A stretch of 64,000 nt of DNA from Candidatus Ornithobacterium hominis (lineage in GTDB: Bacteria; Bacteroidota; Bacteroidia; Flavobacteriales; Weeksellaceae). This document shows positions 25,320-34,636 of this stretch, in pieces. Position 1 is the stretch's first letter. The number at the start of each line of letters is the position of its first letter. Both the position numbers and the translations under genes were made by a program. The notes under the pieces were generated by a model. That model saw nothing but the letters and a program-made list of their open reading frames with translations. It did no database searches and was not told the origin of the DNA. The stretch covers positions 310,001-374,000 of the forward strand of contig NZ_OX579588.1 of NCBI RefSeq assembly GCF_951229915.1, written 5' to 3'.

Positions 25320-26074
25320 AAATACCGAAAGGAAGGAAAATTTATTTTGCATCAGATCAGCATTTTGGCTCACCAAATACTAAGGAGAGCATCATTCGGG
25401 AAAAAAAATTCATCCAATGGCTCGATGAAATAAAACCTGATGCTTGTGCTTTATTCCTATTGGGCGATTTATTTGATTTTTGGTTTGAGTACAAACAAGT
25501 CGTCCCTAAAGGTTTTGTGAGAGTTTTGGGCAAACTAGCTGAACTAGCAGATGCTGGGATTCCGATTTACTTTTTTATTGGGAATCATGATTTGTGGATG
25601 AGAGATTACCTCAAGCAAGAATTAAATGCAAATATATTCAAAGAGCCACAGCGTTTTCTGATGAATGACAAGCGATTTTTGATTGCCCATGGAGATGGTT
25701 TAGGGCCAGGAGATTATGGGTATAAATTTTTGAAAAGAATCTTCACAAATCCAGTAGCAAAAACTTTATTTTATCTTCTACACCCCGATTTTTCGATTTG
25801 GCTTGGTAAAATGCTAAGCGAAAGAAATAAATACCTGAGCGGGAATGAAGAAGATTCCTACCAAGGAGATGGTAAAGAATGGCTTTTTCAATATGCTCAG
25901 GCGATGCAAGAGAAAGAAAAATTTGACTATTTGGTTTTTGGGCACAGGCATTTAGCATTAGAAAAAAAAGTTGGTGAAAAATCGACTTATTTCAATATTG
26001 GCGATTGGATAAAGCATTTCACCTACGGCGAATTTGATGGCTTTAATTTTAGCTTAAAAACGTACTGTGTTTAA
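25292..26074 (+). CDS. lpxH: LpxH-type UDP-2,3-diacylglucosamine pyrophosphatase
   Basis: This calcineurin-like metallophosphoesterase (260 aa) splits UDP-2,3-diacylglucosamine to lipid X in lipid A synthesis at the inner membrane. Metal ligands sit in ASDQHFG (D and H, about 20-26), GDLFDFWFEY, GNHD, AHGDGLGPGD and GHRH. The D-x-Q-H in place of D-x-H-L and the GDGLGPGDYGYKFLKR stretch are typical of Bacteroidota LpxH-like proteins. The first Met lies within queD; a later start would lose little. It is the downstream gene of a two-gene unit. Confidence 0.88.
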   Translation: MVSERQHQIKIPKGRKIYFASDQHFGSPNTKESIIREKKFIQWLDEIKPDACALFLLGDLFDFWFEYKQVVPKGFVRVLGKLAELADAGIPIYFFIGNHDLWMRDYLKQELNANIFKEPQRFLMNDKRFLIAHGDGLGPGDYGYKFLKRIFTNPVAKTLFYLLHPDFSIWLGKMLSERNKYLSGNEEDSYQGDGKEWLFQYAQAMQEKEKFDYLVFGHRHLALEKKVGEKSTYFNIGDWIKHFTYGEFDGFNFSLKTYCV

Positions 26075-26992
26075 AATCTGAATCAGTTCTATATGCCGTG
26101 AAATCTGATATAAAGAAAAAGATAAAACAACAAGCCAAACGATGATTTCCCGCCTCACTTTCGCCCCGTGAAGTGAAAAATTGGACAATAGAAGAGATAG
26201 CGGTAGAGCTAAAACCAAAAAATTTTTGGAGGATTTGCCAAAAAAATAAAGATAAACGGCACTAGCAAAAAGTAGCATAAGAATATTGGTGAAAATAATT
26301 TTTTTCTCAGTCTTCTGTCGGTTAATATTCTGGAAATAATCGACCAAAGAAAATAAGCTTAACCCTAATATTGGAGCGAAATAGTAATAATTCGAACTCT
26401 CATGAAATTCTATCTTTTTAAGACTGCCTAACTGGCCTAACTGCAAATAAAAAAAATCTTGTAAATCAAAAATAAATATGATTTCTATCCATAAGAATGT
26501 GCCTGTTAAAATCCCCAAAAAACAAGAGGTAAGAGCACTGACTTGTGTTCTCCCCATCATGATAAAATGAAAGATAATCGCTATGAAAAAAATGATAAAA
26601 GGCGGGTGGATGGGTAATATAATACAACCAAAAAAACCAAAATCGAAAGGATTGAATATTTTTTTGGAGAAATCCCTCCCGTCTAGCATCTGAAAAAAAA
26701 TAAGGCTTAAAAAAAAGTAACCACTATAGAAACTAATGTCACCCAAATCTTCTAGAAAATTAAGAATAAACAAAAGATAGAAGAAAACAATAAAATGACT
26801 TTTTTTTACAAAATTTACCACTTGATTGTACCCTGCGGCTAAGACGAAAAGTATCGCCACCAGTATAAATGAGATAAGCTGTGGCATTGCTACCAAATCT
26901 TCATTAAATAACAGAAATAAGCCAAGTAAACTTAAGCCTACGAGTATGGCAGAAACAAATAATTGATTAACTTTTAGTAAAGTTGTAATCAT
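26054..26992 (-). CDS. Polytopic membrane protein, DUF6427-like
   Basis: This 312-aa protein is very hydrophobic, with about nine predicted membrane segments in closely spaced pairs and no catalytic motif I can see. The FNPFDFG and PIHPPFI stretches in the middle match what I recall of the flavobacterial DUF6427 family. Its 3' end overlaps the lpxH end by 21 bp on the opposite strand. It is divergent from the small membrane protein at 27026, an arrangement conserved in Flavobacteriia as far as I recall. The role is unknown. Confidence 0.72.
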   Translation of the reverse strand: MITTLLKVNQLFVSAILVGLSLLGLFLLFNEDLVAMPQLISFILVAILFVLAAGYNQVVNFVKKSHFIVFFYLLFILNFLEDLGDISFYSGYFFLSLIFFQMLDGRDFSKKIFNPFDFGFFGCIILPIHPPFIIFFIAIIFHFIMMGRTQVSALTSCFLGILTGTFLWIEIIFIFDLQDFFYLQLGQLGSLKKIEFHESSNYYYFAPILGLSLFSLVDYFQNINRQKTEKKIIFTNILMLLFASAVYLYFFGKSSKNFLVLALPLSLLLSNFSLHGAKVRREIIVWLVVLSFSLYQISRHIELIQILNTVRF

Positions 26993-27025
26993 TTTTTTTT
27001 AAATTTGGTGCAAAGTAAAGGATAA

Positions 27026-27244
27026 ATGGTACATTTTGCATTTTTTAAAGAAATATTTTATGGCATAGGAAGCTTTTTTGAGTGGAGTTTTCAAATTTTG
27101 CCTCCGATTGGTATTGTTGCTAACTGCATTTTATCACTAGTTGTCTTAGGTCTATTAATTTTTTGGTGTCTGAAAATTATTTCCTATGGCAAAGAAGATA
27201 AAAGGGAAGTTGATTATCGTGAACCGCATAATTTTTTAGATTAA
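27026..27244 (+). CDS. Small single-pass membrane protein, DUF6341-like
   Basis: This 72-aa protein has an amphipathic start (FFKEIFYGIGSFFEWSF), one or two membrane segments (about 24-50, NCILSLVVLGLLIFWCL) and a charged tail ending EVDYREPHNFLD. That tail pattern is typical of the flavobacterial DUF6341 family. It is short, but composition, conserved tail and position beside the DUF6427-like gene support a real gene. The function is unknown. Confidence 0.75.
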   Translation: MVHFAFFKEIFYGIGSFFEWSFQILPPIGIVANCILSLVVLGLLIFWCLKIISYGKEDKREVDYREPHNFLD

Positions 27245-27329
27245 ATTTCTTCAAGTAAAATTTTGAAAATAAAAATGGCGATAACTATCGTTTGAAAATT
27301 ATTGACAATTTTTTTAAGCCTTAAAAAAT

Positions 27330-28193
27330 TTAATTAGAAATTTTTTGTAAAACTTCATGCAAAGCATCCTTCCATTCAGATTGTTTAACTTGGTAGGTTT
27401 TAATAATCTTTTGATTGTCTAAAACGCTAAATTTCGGTCTTTTTGCTGGGGTAGGATAAGCAGCGGTTGAGATAGGGTTGATTTTAATCTGAGCTCCCGT
27501 TTGTTTTTTTATTTCATTAGCAAAGTCAAACCAAGATGCCTGCCCAGCATTGGTGAAATTGAAAATTCCAGGCTTTTTATTTTCTGAAAATAAAATTTTT
27601 AAGATAGCTTTTGCAATATCATTGGCGTTGGTAGGAGTTCCTAATTGGTCTTCAACAACGCTGATTTCATCTTTTTCATCAAATAGATGAAGCATGGTTT
27701 TAAGAAAATTTTTACCATATTGGGAGTAAACCCAAGCCGTTCTGATGATGATGCTACTAGGGTTGTAATCCAAAGCTAAACGCTCCCCTTCTAGTTTTGA
27801 TTTTCCGTAGACATTTTGTGGATTAGTTAAATCATCTTCTTGCAAAGCTTGAGAAGCATTTCCGTCAAAAACATAATCAGTAGAAATGTGTATAAAGATA
27901 GCATTTTGCTTAGCACATTCTTTGGCTAAATAGCCCACAGCATCGGCGTTGACTTTAAATGCATTTTCTACATCATCTTCAGCCTTATCTACAGCGGTGT
28001 AAGCTGCACAGTTTATAACGGCATGGACTTTATTGGTGGAGAAATAATCTTCAATAATTTTAAAATTAAATAAATCAAAGGAATCTTTATCTTTAAAAAT
28101 AAAGTCATAATCTTTAAACGGATTTTTATCAATAATTTCTTTGATACACTGGGCCAGCTGGCCATAGCCTCCAGTTACAAGTACTTTTTTCAT
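27330..28193 (-). CDS. rfbD: RmlD, dTDP-4-dehydrorhamnose reductase
   Basis: RmlD performs the last step of dTDP-L-rhamnose synthesis for surface polysaccharide. I start at the ATG at 28193 (287 aa), where the Rossmann motif GGYGQLAQ begins; the frame to 28253 reaches back into the terminator region. Also present are STDYVFDG, YGKSKLEGE (the Tyr-x3-Lys dyad) and RTAWVYS. No rmlA, rmlB or rmlC lies nearby, so the rest of the pathway is elsewhere. A palindrome copy (27310-27328) lies just past the stop. Confidence 0.93.
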   Translation of the reverse strand: MKKVLVTGGYGQLAQCIKEIIDKNPFKDYDFIFKDKDSFDLFNFKIIEDYFSTNKVHAVINCAAYTAVDKAEDDVENAFKVNADAVGYLAKECAKQNAIFIHISTDYVFDGNASQALQEDDLTNPQNVYGKSKLEGERLALDYNPSSIIIRTAWVYSQYGKNFLKTMLHLFDEKDEISVVEDQLGTPTNANDIAKAILKILFSENKKPGIFNFTNAGQASWFDFANEIKKQTGAQIKINPISTAAYPTPAKRPKFSVLDNQKIIKTYQVKQSEWKDALHEVLQKISN

Positions 28194-28221
28194 AGAATTT
28201 TGTTGACTAAAGTAAAGATAT

Positions 28222-28250
28222 AAAAAAAACCGTTCCATACAGGAACGGTT
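28222..28250 (-). terminator. Terminator of the bamA-ompH-ompH unit
   Basis: Read on the minus strand, AACCGTTCC and GGAACGGTT form a perfect 9-bp stem with a 5-base loop followed by a run of eight T. It lies just past the ompH stop at 28274. Confidence 0.88.
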
Positions 28251-28273
28251 CATTGATTAAGATTTTAATTTTT

Positions 28274-28819
28274 TTACAAGCCTAAAAGTTTTTTCACCTC
28301 TGAAGTTAAATCCGTACCTCCTTGAAAGTAAACCAAACTTCCATTTTTGGCAGCTGTAGCTAAATCAAAGATATAGCTGATGTTTTTCTTTTTACCGACT
28401 TCTGCAATGGCATTTTCTATTTTGGTATAAATTGGTTCAGTCAATTCACCTTCCATTTTAGCTAAATCTTGTGTGGCTTTTTGTTGATATTGAGCCAAAG
28501 TTTGTTGTTTTTGCTGTAAATTTTGCTCTACAGGTTGCAATTTTTGCATCATTGCTTGTTTTTCTGCATCAGACTTATTCTGGACAGATTCTATATCCTT
28601 TTGTGCCTTGGTGTAAATTTCTTGGATTTCTTTCTGCTGGCGCTCGACTTCTGTTTTGTGTCGATTAGCTTCAGCTTCTAGTTTTGTCTGCGCTTCTTTG
28701 AACGCAGGCATTGCATTTAAGATGTCATTTGAATTTACATGTGCTACAGCTTGTGCATTTAAATTAGCAAAGCTGAACATGAAAAAAGATAAGAATGCAA
28801 TTAAGGTAAACTTCTTCAT
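28274..28819 (-). CDS. OmpH/Skp-family periplasmic chaperone, copy 2
   Basis: Skp holds unfolded outer-membrane proteins in the periplasm on their way to BamA. The 181-aa protein has a signal peptide (1-22, ending LNAQA), the VAHVNSNDILNAMPAFKEAQ start of the fold, a long charged coiled coil (about 45-130) and a C-terminal return strand with ISYIFDLATAAKNGSLVYFQGG. It is the last gene of the bamA group, next to a second Skp-like gene, a duplication usual in Bacteroidota. Confidence 0.9.
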   Translation of the reverse strand: MKKFTLIAFLSFFMFSFANLNAQAVAHVNSNDILNAMPAFKEAQTKLEAEANRHKTEVERQQKEIQEIYTKAQKDIESVQNKSDAEKQAMMQKLQPVEQNLQQKQQTLAQYQQKATQDLAKMEGELTEPIYTKIENAIAEVGKKKNISYIFDLATAAKNGSLVYFQGGTDLTSEVKKLLGL

Positions 28820-28836
28820 ATTATTAAATTTTCTAT

Positions 28837-29352
28837 TTATTTATTATTTTCCTTTAATGTCTTTAAAACCTCCTCGCTGATGTCATATTTGGGGTCAGAG
28901 AAGATTAAAATCAAATCCCCATTACCTTTATCAAATACAAAGCCGTAATTTCTCCGTTTAGCAACTTTATTTACTGCATTGTAAATTTGATCTTGTAGAG
29001 GTTTAATGAAACTTAGCTGAGCACTGATTAAATCTCCCTTTGGGCCATATCTTTTTTGCTCTAAATCTGCAATATTTTTCTTTTTTTCTACGATTTCTTT
29101 TTCTCGTTCTTTAATCTTTTCTTCGCTTAAAATGATTTTTTCATTATTCAATGCATTAATCATTTCATCTAGCTCAGATTGGTGTTGAGTAATTTCGATT
29201 TCCCAATGTTCTGTTTGTTTATTTAACCTATCTTGTGCTTGTTGGTAAGCAGGTAGGTTTTTTAAAACATAATCGGTATCTACATACCCAAACCGTTGTG
29301 CAAAAATAGAAATTCCGACAAAAATTAGTGCAAAAGAAATTTTTTGTTTCAT
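28837..29352 (-). CDS. OmpH/Skp-family periplasmic chaperone, copy 1
   Basis: This is a Skp-like chaperone of 171 aa, counting from the ATG at 29352 (MKQKISFALIFVGISIFAQ, a signal peptide). The open frame to 29472 runs back into the bamA end and is not needed. Mature sequence begins RFGYVDTDYVLKNLPAYQQAQ, then a coiled coil rich in Glu and Lys, then NYGFVFDKGNGDLILIFSDPKYDIS. It differs clearly from the neighbouring copy, so the two probably split clients or form mixed trimers. Confidence 0.9.
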   Translation of the reverse strand: MKQKISFALIFVGISIFAQRFGYVDTDYVLKNLPAYQQAQDRLNKQTEHWEIEITQHQSELDEMINALNNEKIILSEEKIKEREKEIVEKKKNIADLEQKRYGPKGDLISAQLSFIKPLQDQIYNAVNKVAKRRNYGFVFDKGNGDLILIFSDPKYDISEEVLKTLKENNK

Positions 29353-29380
29353 CTTTCTTAGTCTTACAATATTTATTCCA

Positions 29381-31978
29381 TTATAAAGATTGCCCGAAAA
29401 TAAAGTGTGTTTGCCAACCAGAAGGTTTGCCAGCAGAGTTAGGGTATTGGTCAAATCCATACCCAAAGTCAAATCCTAGCATACCAAAAGCTGACATAAA
29501 TACACGTACACCAACTCCAGCTGAGCGTTTCAGCTTAAATGGCTGAAAACTACTTGAGTTGTCCCAAGTGTTACCAGCTTCTATGAAGCCAAGCCCGAAT
29601 ATTTTTGCTTGCTGCCCCATAGTAATAGGGTATCTAAGCTCTAGTAAAAATTTATCATAAATGGTTCCACCTCCAAGCGGTGTGATGTCCTTTTTGCTAC
29701 CCCCACCATCGGTAAAGTCTTCATAACCTCTCAAAGGGATGATTTCTCTACCATCAAATCGGTTAGCTTGCAAACCAGTACCTCCCATGAAGAATCTCTC
29801 AAATGGAGAAACACCAATTGTTTTATTATAAGCTCCCATAAATCCAAATTCTGCACCTGTTCTCAAAACTAATTTACCAATGATTTCTTTGTACCAGTTC
29901 CCGCTAAATTGTACTTTATAATATTCTAACCATTTATAAAGGCTTTCAAAATTTTCTTCCTCTTTTAATTTTTTATAATCTTTATTATTTAATAATGAAT
30001 AAGGAGGAGTTAGCTTTAAACTTACATTAAAATCTGAACCACTTTTTGGGAATATGGGGTCGCCTGTTGATTGGCGGCTGAGCCCTATTTGATAAGCTAA
30101 ATTATTTGCTTGGCCATCTCGGTAACGAATTGATCCAATATTATACCCATAATTTTTGAAATCGTAACGCTGATAAGAAACTGAATTACTTAGACGGAAA
30201 TAATTATCGGGCCAAGTTAAAAGCTTGTTCAATCCCAATGATGCCCCCCATATGGTAAGTCGAGAGTCATCATTTTGGTATAAATTTTTATAATTTGAGT
30301 TATAAATAGAGATACTCAATGCCGTAGGTCGGCTTCCACCAATCCATGGTTCTATAAATGAGAAACTGAAGTTGGAGAAGTAACTACCTGCCTGTGCACG
30401 TAATGATAAAGTTTGCCCATCGCCTAGGGGTACGGGTTTCCAATGTTTTCCTTTGAGTAAATTCTTTAGAGAGAAATTCTTAAAGCTTAATCCCAAAGTC
30501 CCAATAAATCTTCCGCCGCCATAGCCACCTTGTAATTCCACTTGGCTGGAACTTTGTGGCGTTAATCCCCATTTTACATCTACGGTGTTGCTTTCTTGGT
30601 TGGGTTGTATATCATAGGTGATTTGTTGAGGGTCAAAGTAGCCTAGCTGCCCAAGATTGATGTAGGTTCTTTTCAAGTCAGTTTTACTAAACAATTCACC
30701 TGGTTTGGTATAAATTTCTCTTGCAATTACATGGTCGTGTGTTTGCGTATTCCCATCAAAGGTTACATAATTCCAGCGGGCTTGTGAACCTTCTTGAATG
30801 ATGATATCTAGATTAATCGTATCATTCACAACTGATTTCTCTACGGGAATCACACGAGAAAATAAATAGCCATTGTCTTGGTAGAGTGTAATTACGTTGT
30901 CATCTCTATCTCCAGAGCTTAGTTTTTTTTCAATGCCTACTGCATCGTAGGGGTCGCCCTTTTTGTAGCCAAAAATTCGGTTTAGAAGTTCGGTATCATA
31001 AACGGAATTTCCAATAAAGTTTACATCGCCGAGGTAATATTGGTTTCCTTCATCCAAACCAATTTCAATCAAATAATCATTCTTTTCCGTTCTAGAAATA
31101 CTGTCCCAAACCACTTTTGCATCACGATAACCGTAACTCTTGTAGAACTCAATCAAATTGCCCAAATCTTCTTCATATTTTTCAGGAATTAATTTAGAGC
31201 CTTTAAAAATTTGAAAAATATGCTTTCTTAGGATTCCTTTTCTTTTGGTTTCTTTTAGTGCTTTCCTTCTTAGCTTAGAATCACTAAAAACTTGATTTCC
31301 TTCAAAAAGAATATCTTGAATTTTTATCCTTTTTCCTCTATCCACATTTATTGTCAATATATCAGTATAATCACGTCCCTCGGCAGGGGTGTGAGAGATG
31401 TTGACTATAGCGTCAGGGTATCCCTTTTCGGTATAATGTTTTTTGATATTGAGTCGAGTTTGGTTTAGTAGATTTTGAGTGATTTTGACTCCAGGTTTCA
31501 ATTCATTGTTTTTCACAAAATCCTCTTGAGCTGATTTTTTTACGCCAATAAATTCAACTTTGTGAATAGATGGAACGCCTTCTAAATTGAAGATAAGATA
31601 AGCTTTACCTTCTTTTACCTTGTTCAAATAAACTTCAACTTCAGAAAAACGAGAGGTTTTCCATAGTTTTTTTATGGCATTATTCAGTTCATTTCCTCTC
31701 AAATCTATACTTTCACCGATTTGCAGACCAGTGAAATTTAAAATTTGTTTGGATGTATAGGGGACCCCGCCCACAATTTCGATGCCGCCCAAGACATATC
31801 TGCCGCTCAGTGGCAAAAAATGATTTTGAGGTTTGACTTGAGGATTAAAATTATTCCCATCAGTTTGTAATTTTTCCAAATCCAATGATAATTTAGTGCT
31901 ATCGGTCACCAAACTATCTACCTGAGCTTGTAACAAGCTGAAAATTGAAAATAAAAAAATAAATAAGTTTTTTTTCAT
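29381..31978 (-). CDS. bamA: BamA, outer-membrane protein assembly factor
   Basis: BamA inserts beta-barrel proteins into the outer membrane. The 865-aa protein has a signal peptide (about 1-18), five POTRA-type repeats (about 60-450; for example VEFIGVKKSAQEDFVKNN and VNFIGNSVYDTELLNRIFG in part) and a C-terminal barrel with the DGREIIPLRGYEDF segment, the RG(Y/F) barrel signature, ending with the aromatic strand FIFGQSL. It lies 10 bp after uppS and before the two Skp genes, the usual arrangement. Confidence 0.95.
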   Translation of the reverse strand: MKKNLFIFLFSIFSLLQAQVDSLVTDSTKLSLDLEKLQTDGNNFNPQVKPQNHFLPLSGRYVLGGIEIVGGVPYTSKQILNFTGLQIGESIDLRGNELNNAIKKLWKTSRFSEVEVYLNKVKEGKAYLIFNLEGVPSIHKVEFIGVKKSAQEDFVKNNELKPGVKITQNLLNQTRLNIKKHYTEKGYPDAIVNISHTPAEGRDYTDILTINVDRGKRIKIQDILFEGNQVFSDSKLRRKALKETKRKGILRKHIFQIFKGSKLIPEKYEEDLGNLIEFYKSYGYRDAKVVWDSISRTEKNDYLIEIGLDEGNQYYLGDVNFIGNSVYDTELLNRIFGYKKGDPYDAVGIEKKLSSGDRDDNVITLYQDNGYLFSRVIPVEKSVVNDTINLDIIIQEGSQARWNYVTFDGNTQTHDHVIAREIYTKPGELFSKTDLKRTYINLGQLGYFDPQQITYDIQPNQESNTVDVKWGLTPQSSSQVELQGGYGGGRFIGTLGLSFKNFSLKNLLKGKHWKPVPLGDGQTLSLRAQAGSYFSNFSFSFIEPWIGGSRPTALSISIYNSNYKNLYQNDDSRLTIWGASLGLNKLLTWPDNYFRLSNSVSYQRYDFKNYGYNIGSIRYRDGQANNLAYQIGLSRQSTGDPIFPKSGSDFNVSLKLTPPYSLLNNKDYKKLKEEENFESLYKWLEYYKVQFSGNWYKEIIGKLVLRTGAEFGFMGAYNKTIGVSPFERFFMGGTGLQANRFDGREIIPLRGYEDFTDGGGSKKDITPLGGGTIYDKFLLELRYPITMGQQAKIFGLGFIEAGNTWDNSSSFQPFKLKRSAGVGVRVFMSAFGMLGFDFGYGFDQYPNSAGKPSGWQTHFIFGQSL

Positions 31979-31988
31979 AAAAATTTCA

Positions 31989-32744
31989 TTAAACTAACTG
32001 TTCACCGGTTTTTCCAAACCTTCTCTCGCGGCTCTGATAATCAATCACAGCTTTAAATAAATCTTTTTTTCTAAAATCTGGCCAAAGCACTTTGGTAAAG
32101 TGCAATTCAGCGTAAGCACTTTGCCACAGCAAGAAATTGCTGATTCTCAATTCCCCACTTGTACGAATCATTAAATCTACATCAGGCAATTCTGTCGTGT
32201 ATAGATAATTTCTGAAATCTTCTGGAGAAATACTTTCAATGCTTTTTTGGTTACCAACAACTTCTTTGCAAATTTTCTTAACGGCATCTATGATTTCATC
32301 TTGAGAGCCATAGCTCAAAGCCAGAGTCAATGTCGCTTTTGTATTATTTTTAGTCGCATCTATAACTTTATTCAACTCAGCCTGTGCCTGTGCAGGCAAA
32401 AGTTGCGTTGAGCCAATAGTGCGTAATCGGATGTTGTTTTCTTGGAAAGTATGAAGCTCTTTAGTCAAAGTTTTAAAAAGTAAATTCATCAAGAAGTTGA
32501 CTTCTTCAGTGGGGCGTTTCCAATTCTCTGATGAGAAAGCATATAGCGTAAGGTAGGGGATGTTTAACTCATTACATCCTTCTATGGCAGAACGCACTGC
32601 CTTGATGGCATTTTGATGACCAAAGGTTCTCAGCATTCCCTTTTTTTTAGCCCATCGCCCATTCCCGTCCATGATGATGGCAAGATGCTGAGGGACTCGA
32701 GCTAAATTTATTTTATTTTTTAAAGTTGCAGTCATTCTTTTCAT
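31989..32744 (-). CDS. uppS: UppS, undecaprenyl diphosphate synthase
   Basis: UppS makes the C55 lipid carrier for peptidoglycan and O-antigen from farnesyl-PP and isopentenyl-PP. Its 251 aa include IIMDGNGRWAKKKG (about 23-36, with the catalytic Asp), the TLYAFSSENWKRP stretch, LALSYGSQDEI and the C-terminal RTSGELRISNFLLWQSAYAEL region (in part). It overlaps the porG-like gene by 1 bp and is followed directly by bamA. IPP comes from the mevalonate pathway here, judging by genes at 35415 and 56667. Confidence 0.96.
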   Translation of the reverse strand: MKRMTATLKNKINLARVPQHLAIIMDGNGRWAKKKGMLRTFGHQNAIKAVRSAIEGCNELNIPYLTLYAFSSENWKRPTEEVNFLMNLLFKTLTKELHTFQENNIRLRTIGSTQLLPAQAQAELNKVIDATKNNTKATLTLALSYGSQDEIIDAVKKICKEVVGNQKSIESISPEDFRNYLYTTELPDVDLMIRTSGELRISNFLLWQSAYAELHFTKVLWPDFRKKDLFKAVIDYQSRERRFGKTGEQLV

Positions 32745-33586
32745 TAATCACAAAAACATGGCGGCCGCCCAAAAGCGTAAGTTAAAGTTAATCCTGAAAA
32801 TACATACCAATCGTTTGTAGAAGGATTGCCAATTTTTGTGTTTTCTAATATTTCATTATTTCTAGAAATAACATCATTTTCGGCATAAAATTTCAGCAAA
32901 TCATTTTCTACAAAAAAATGATAATTTCCATCTTTTGGAGAACTTAAATCTAAATTATCATTAAAGGTGGGTCTAAATCCAACTTCAGCTGAAACAACCC
33001 AGTTCCAACCAAATTTATATTTAAAACCTAAACCAATCGGCAAAGAAAAACCAATATTTTTCTTTGTCTCGTATTCTATTGAAGAGTCAAAAGGTATTCC
33101 TCCTTTGATTGGCATTCCCAAGGCATCTCTTTGAAATTGATGATAAACATTTACAACAGGTGTGTTTGATAAAAAACCACCAATTCCACCAAAGATGTAA
33201 GGAGAGTAAGCTCTTTCTTGCTCGCTATTGATGGGGAAAAAATTATATTCAAAAACTGCTGCAGCTTCTATGATGGAGTTTCTAAACTGATAGCCTCGCT
33301 GGTATCTGTAATCTTCTATTGCGACTTTATCATTATAAGCTTCGTTATAATATCCTAGGCTAAAACGCAAAGTGTGCTGAGGATTGTAATTCAATCGGTA
33401 CAATAAACCCACAGCAATGGGGATAGAATACCCGTCACTCATCTCCTTGGGGAAAGGGTTGATATAATCAGTTCTTCCGATATCACTAATTAAATTAGTT
33501 GCCCCTAAGAAACCACCTATTTCGTGTTTCTGAGCCTGTAGAGAGAGACTGAAGCTGATAAGCATAGACAAAAATAATTTCTTCAT
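32744..33586 (-). CDS. porG: PorG-like (DUF6089) outer-membrane protein
   Basis: PorG is an outer-membrane beta-barrel associated with the PorK/PorN ring of the type IX secretion system. From the ATG at 33586 the protein has 280 aa: a signal peptide (MKKLFLSMLISFSLSLQAQ) followed at once by KHEIGGFLGATNLISDIG, the family start, then alternating barrel strands and the end FSGLTLTYAFGRPPCFC. Position between nadK and uppS-bamA is conserved in Bacteroidota. Other T9SS genes are not in the window. The cysteine-rich end PPCFCD is typical of the family. Confidence 0.85.
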   Translation of the reverse strand: MKKLFLSMLISFSLSLQAQKHEIGGFLGATNLISDIGRTDYINPFPKEMSDGYSIPIAVGLLYRLNYNPQHTLRFSLGYYNEAYNDKVAIEDYRYQRGYQFRNSIIEAAAVFEYNFFPINSEQERAYSPYIFGGIGGFLSNTPVVNVYHQFQRDALGMPIKGGIPFDSSIEYETKKNIGFSLPIGLGFKYKFGWNWVVSAEVGFRPTFNDNLDLSSPKDGNYHFFVENDLLKFYAENDVISRNNEILENTKIGNPSTNDWYVFSGLTLTYAFGRPPCFCD

Positions 33587-33739
33587 ACTTTGATTTGAAA
33601 AGTATAAGTTAAATTTAGCCCTTAAATAATCTATTTTTTTTAACAATGCACAAATATATAAATTTTGATTCCCTCTCCCTATCTAATTAACAAAAATTAT
33701 TAAACCTTATTTTTCAAGGCTTTAAAAAAATAGAAGAAA

Positions 33740-34636
33740 TTATTGTGGTTGATTTCTCGAATCTTTGCCCCAAAAAAGTTTTTTCCGTAAGGTTTCCAAG
33801 TAATTTTTATTGTTTAAATCAACTAAGAAAATAGGGAAATCAGCTTTTCTTATCGTGATTTTTTTATCCACAGGCATTGAATTCAATCTTGAGTCTAGCG
33901 AGAAAGAAAATTCTGGGACGCGGCTGTGAACTTCTAAGCTAATTTTTGATTTATCAGAAATAATTAGCGGACGAACATTTAGGTGATGTGGTGCAATTGG
34001 TGTGATGACAAAATTTTCTGTCGTTGGTGTGATGATAGGTCCATTGCAACTCAGTGAATAGCCGGTAGAGCCTGTAGGTGTAGCGATAATTAAACCATCA
34101 GCCCAGTAAGAGTTTAGAAAAACATCATCCACATACGTATCGATAGTAATCATGCTAGTGGTCTCTTTCCTCAAGACTGAAATTTCATTCAGAGCGATTT
34201 TAAAAGGTTCCTCTAAATCTTCAGACTCTACGCACAAAAGTGACCGCTGACTTAGTTTGAAATTTTTAGCCAAGATGTCATCAATGTTTTCCATGATTTC
34301 GGATTTATTGATAGAAGCCAAAAAACCCAGTCGCCCAGTATTGATGCCCACGATTGGTACTCTCGCCTCCCGCACAAAATTCACGGCATTTAAGATAGTC
34401 CCATCTCCGCCAAAGGTGAAAAATAAATCTAAATCACCCCATAAATCTTCATGACTCGTAAAGGTAGAACAGCCTTCGGTAGAGATGTTCTTAATTTTTT
34501 TTAAAGCTTTAAAAAATTTTTCTTCCACTTGAATTTCAATTTTTTTAAGCCTTAAAAAATTAAAAAATTCAGGGAAAAAATCATTCAAATCACTTGAGCT
34601 GGTTTTTCGTCCAAACAATGCTACTCTCATTGTCAC
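33740..34636 (-). CDS. nadK: NAD kinase
   Basis: NadK phosphorylates NAD to NADP. The 298-aa protein carries the FGGDGTILNAVN loop (about 75-86), the NE of ALNEISVL, TPTGSTGYSLSCNGPI and the C-terminal SLEVHSRVPEFSFSLDS in part. The start overlaps the CBS gene stop by 4 bp. Palindrome copy 34541-34559 encodes part of FLRLKK, and a related AAAGCTTT copy lies at about 34498-34518. Confidence 0.95.
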   Translation of the reverse strand: MTMRVALFGRKTSSSDLNDFFPEFFNFLRLKKIEIQVEEKFFKALKKIKNISTEGCSTFTSHEDLWGDLDLFFTFGGDGTILNAVNFVREARVPIVGINTGRLGFLASINKSEIMENIDDILAKNFKLSQRSLLCVESEDLEEPFKIALNEISVLRKETTSMITIDTYVDDVFLNSYWADGLIIATPTGSTGYSLSCNGPIITPTTENFVITPIAPHHLNVRPLIISDKSKISLEVHSRVPEFSFSLDSRLNSMPVDKKITIRKADFPIFLVDLNNKNYLETLRKKLFWGKDSRNQPQ

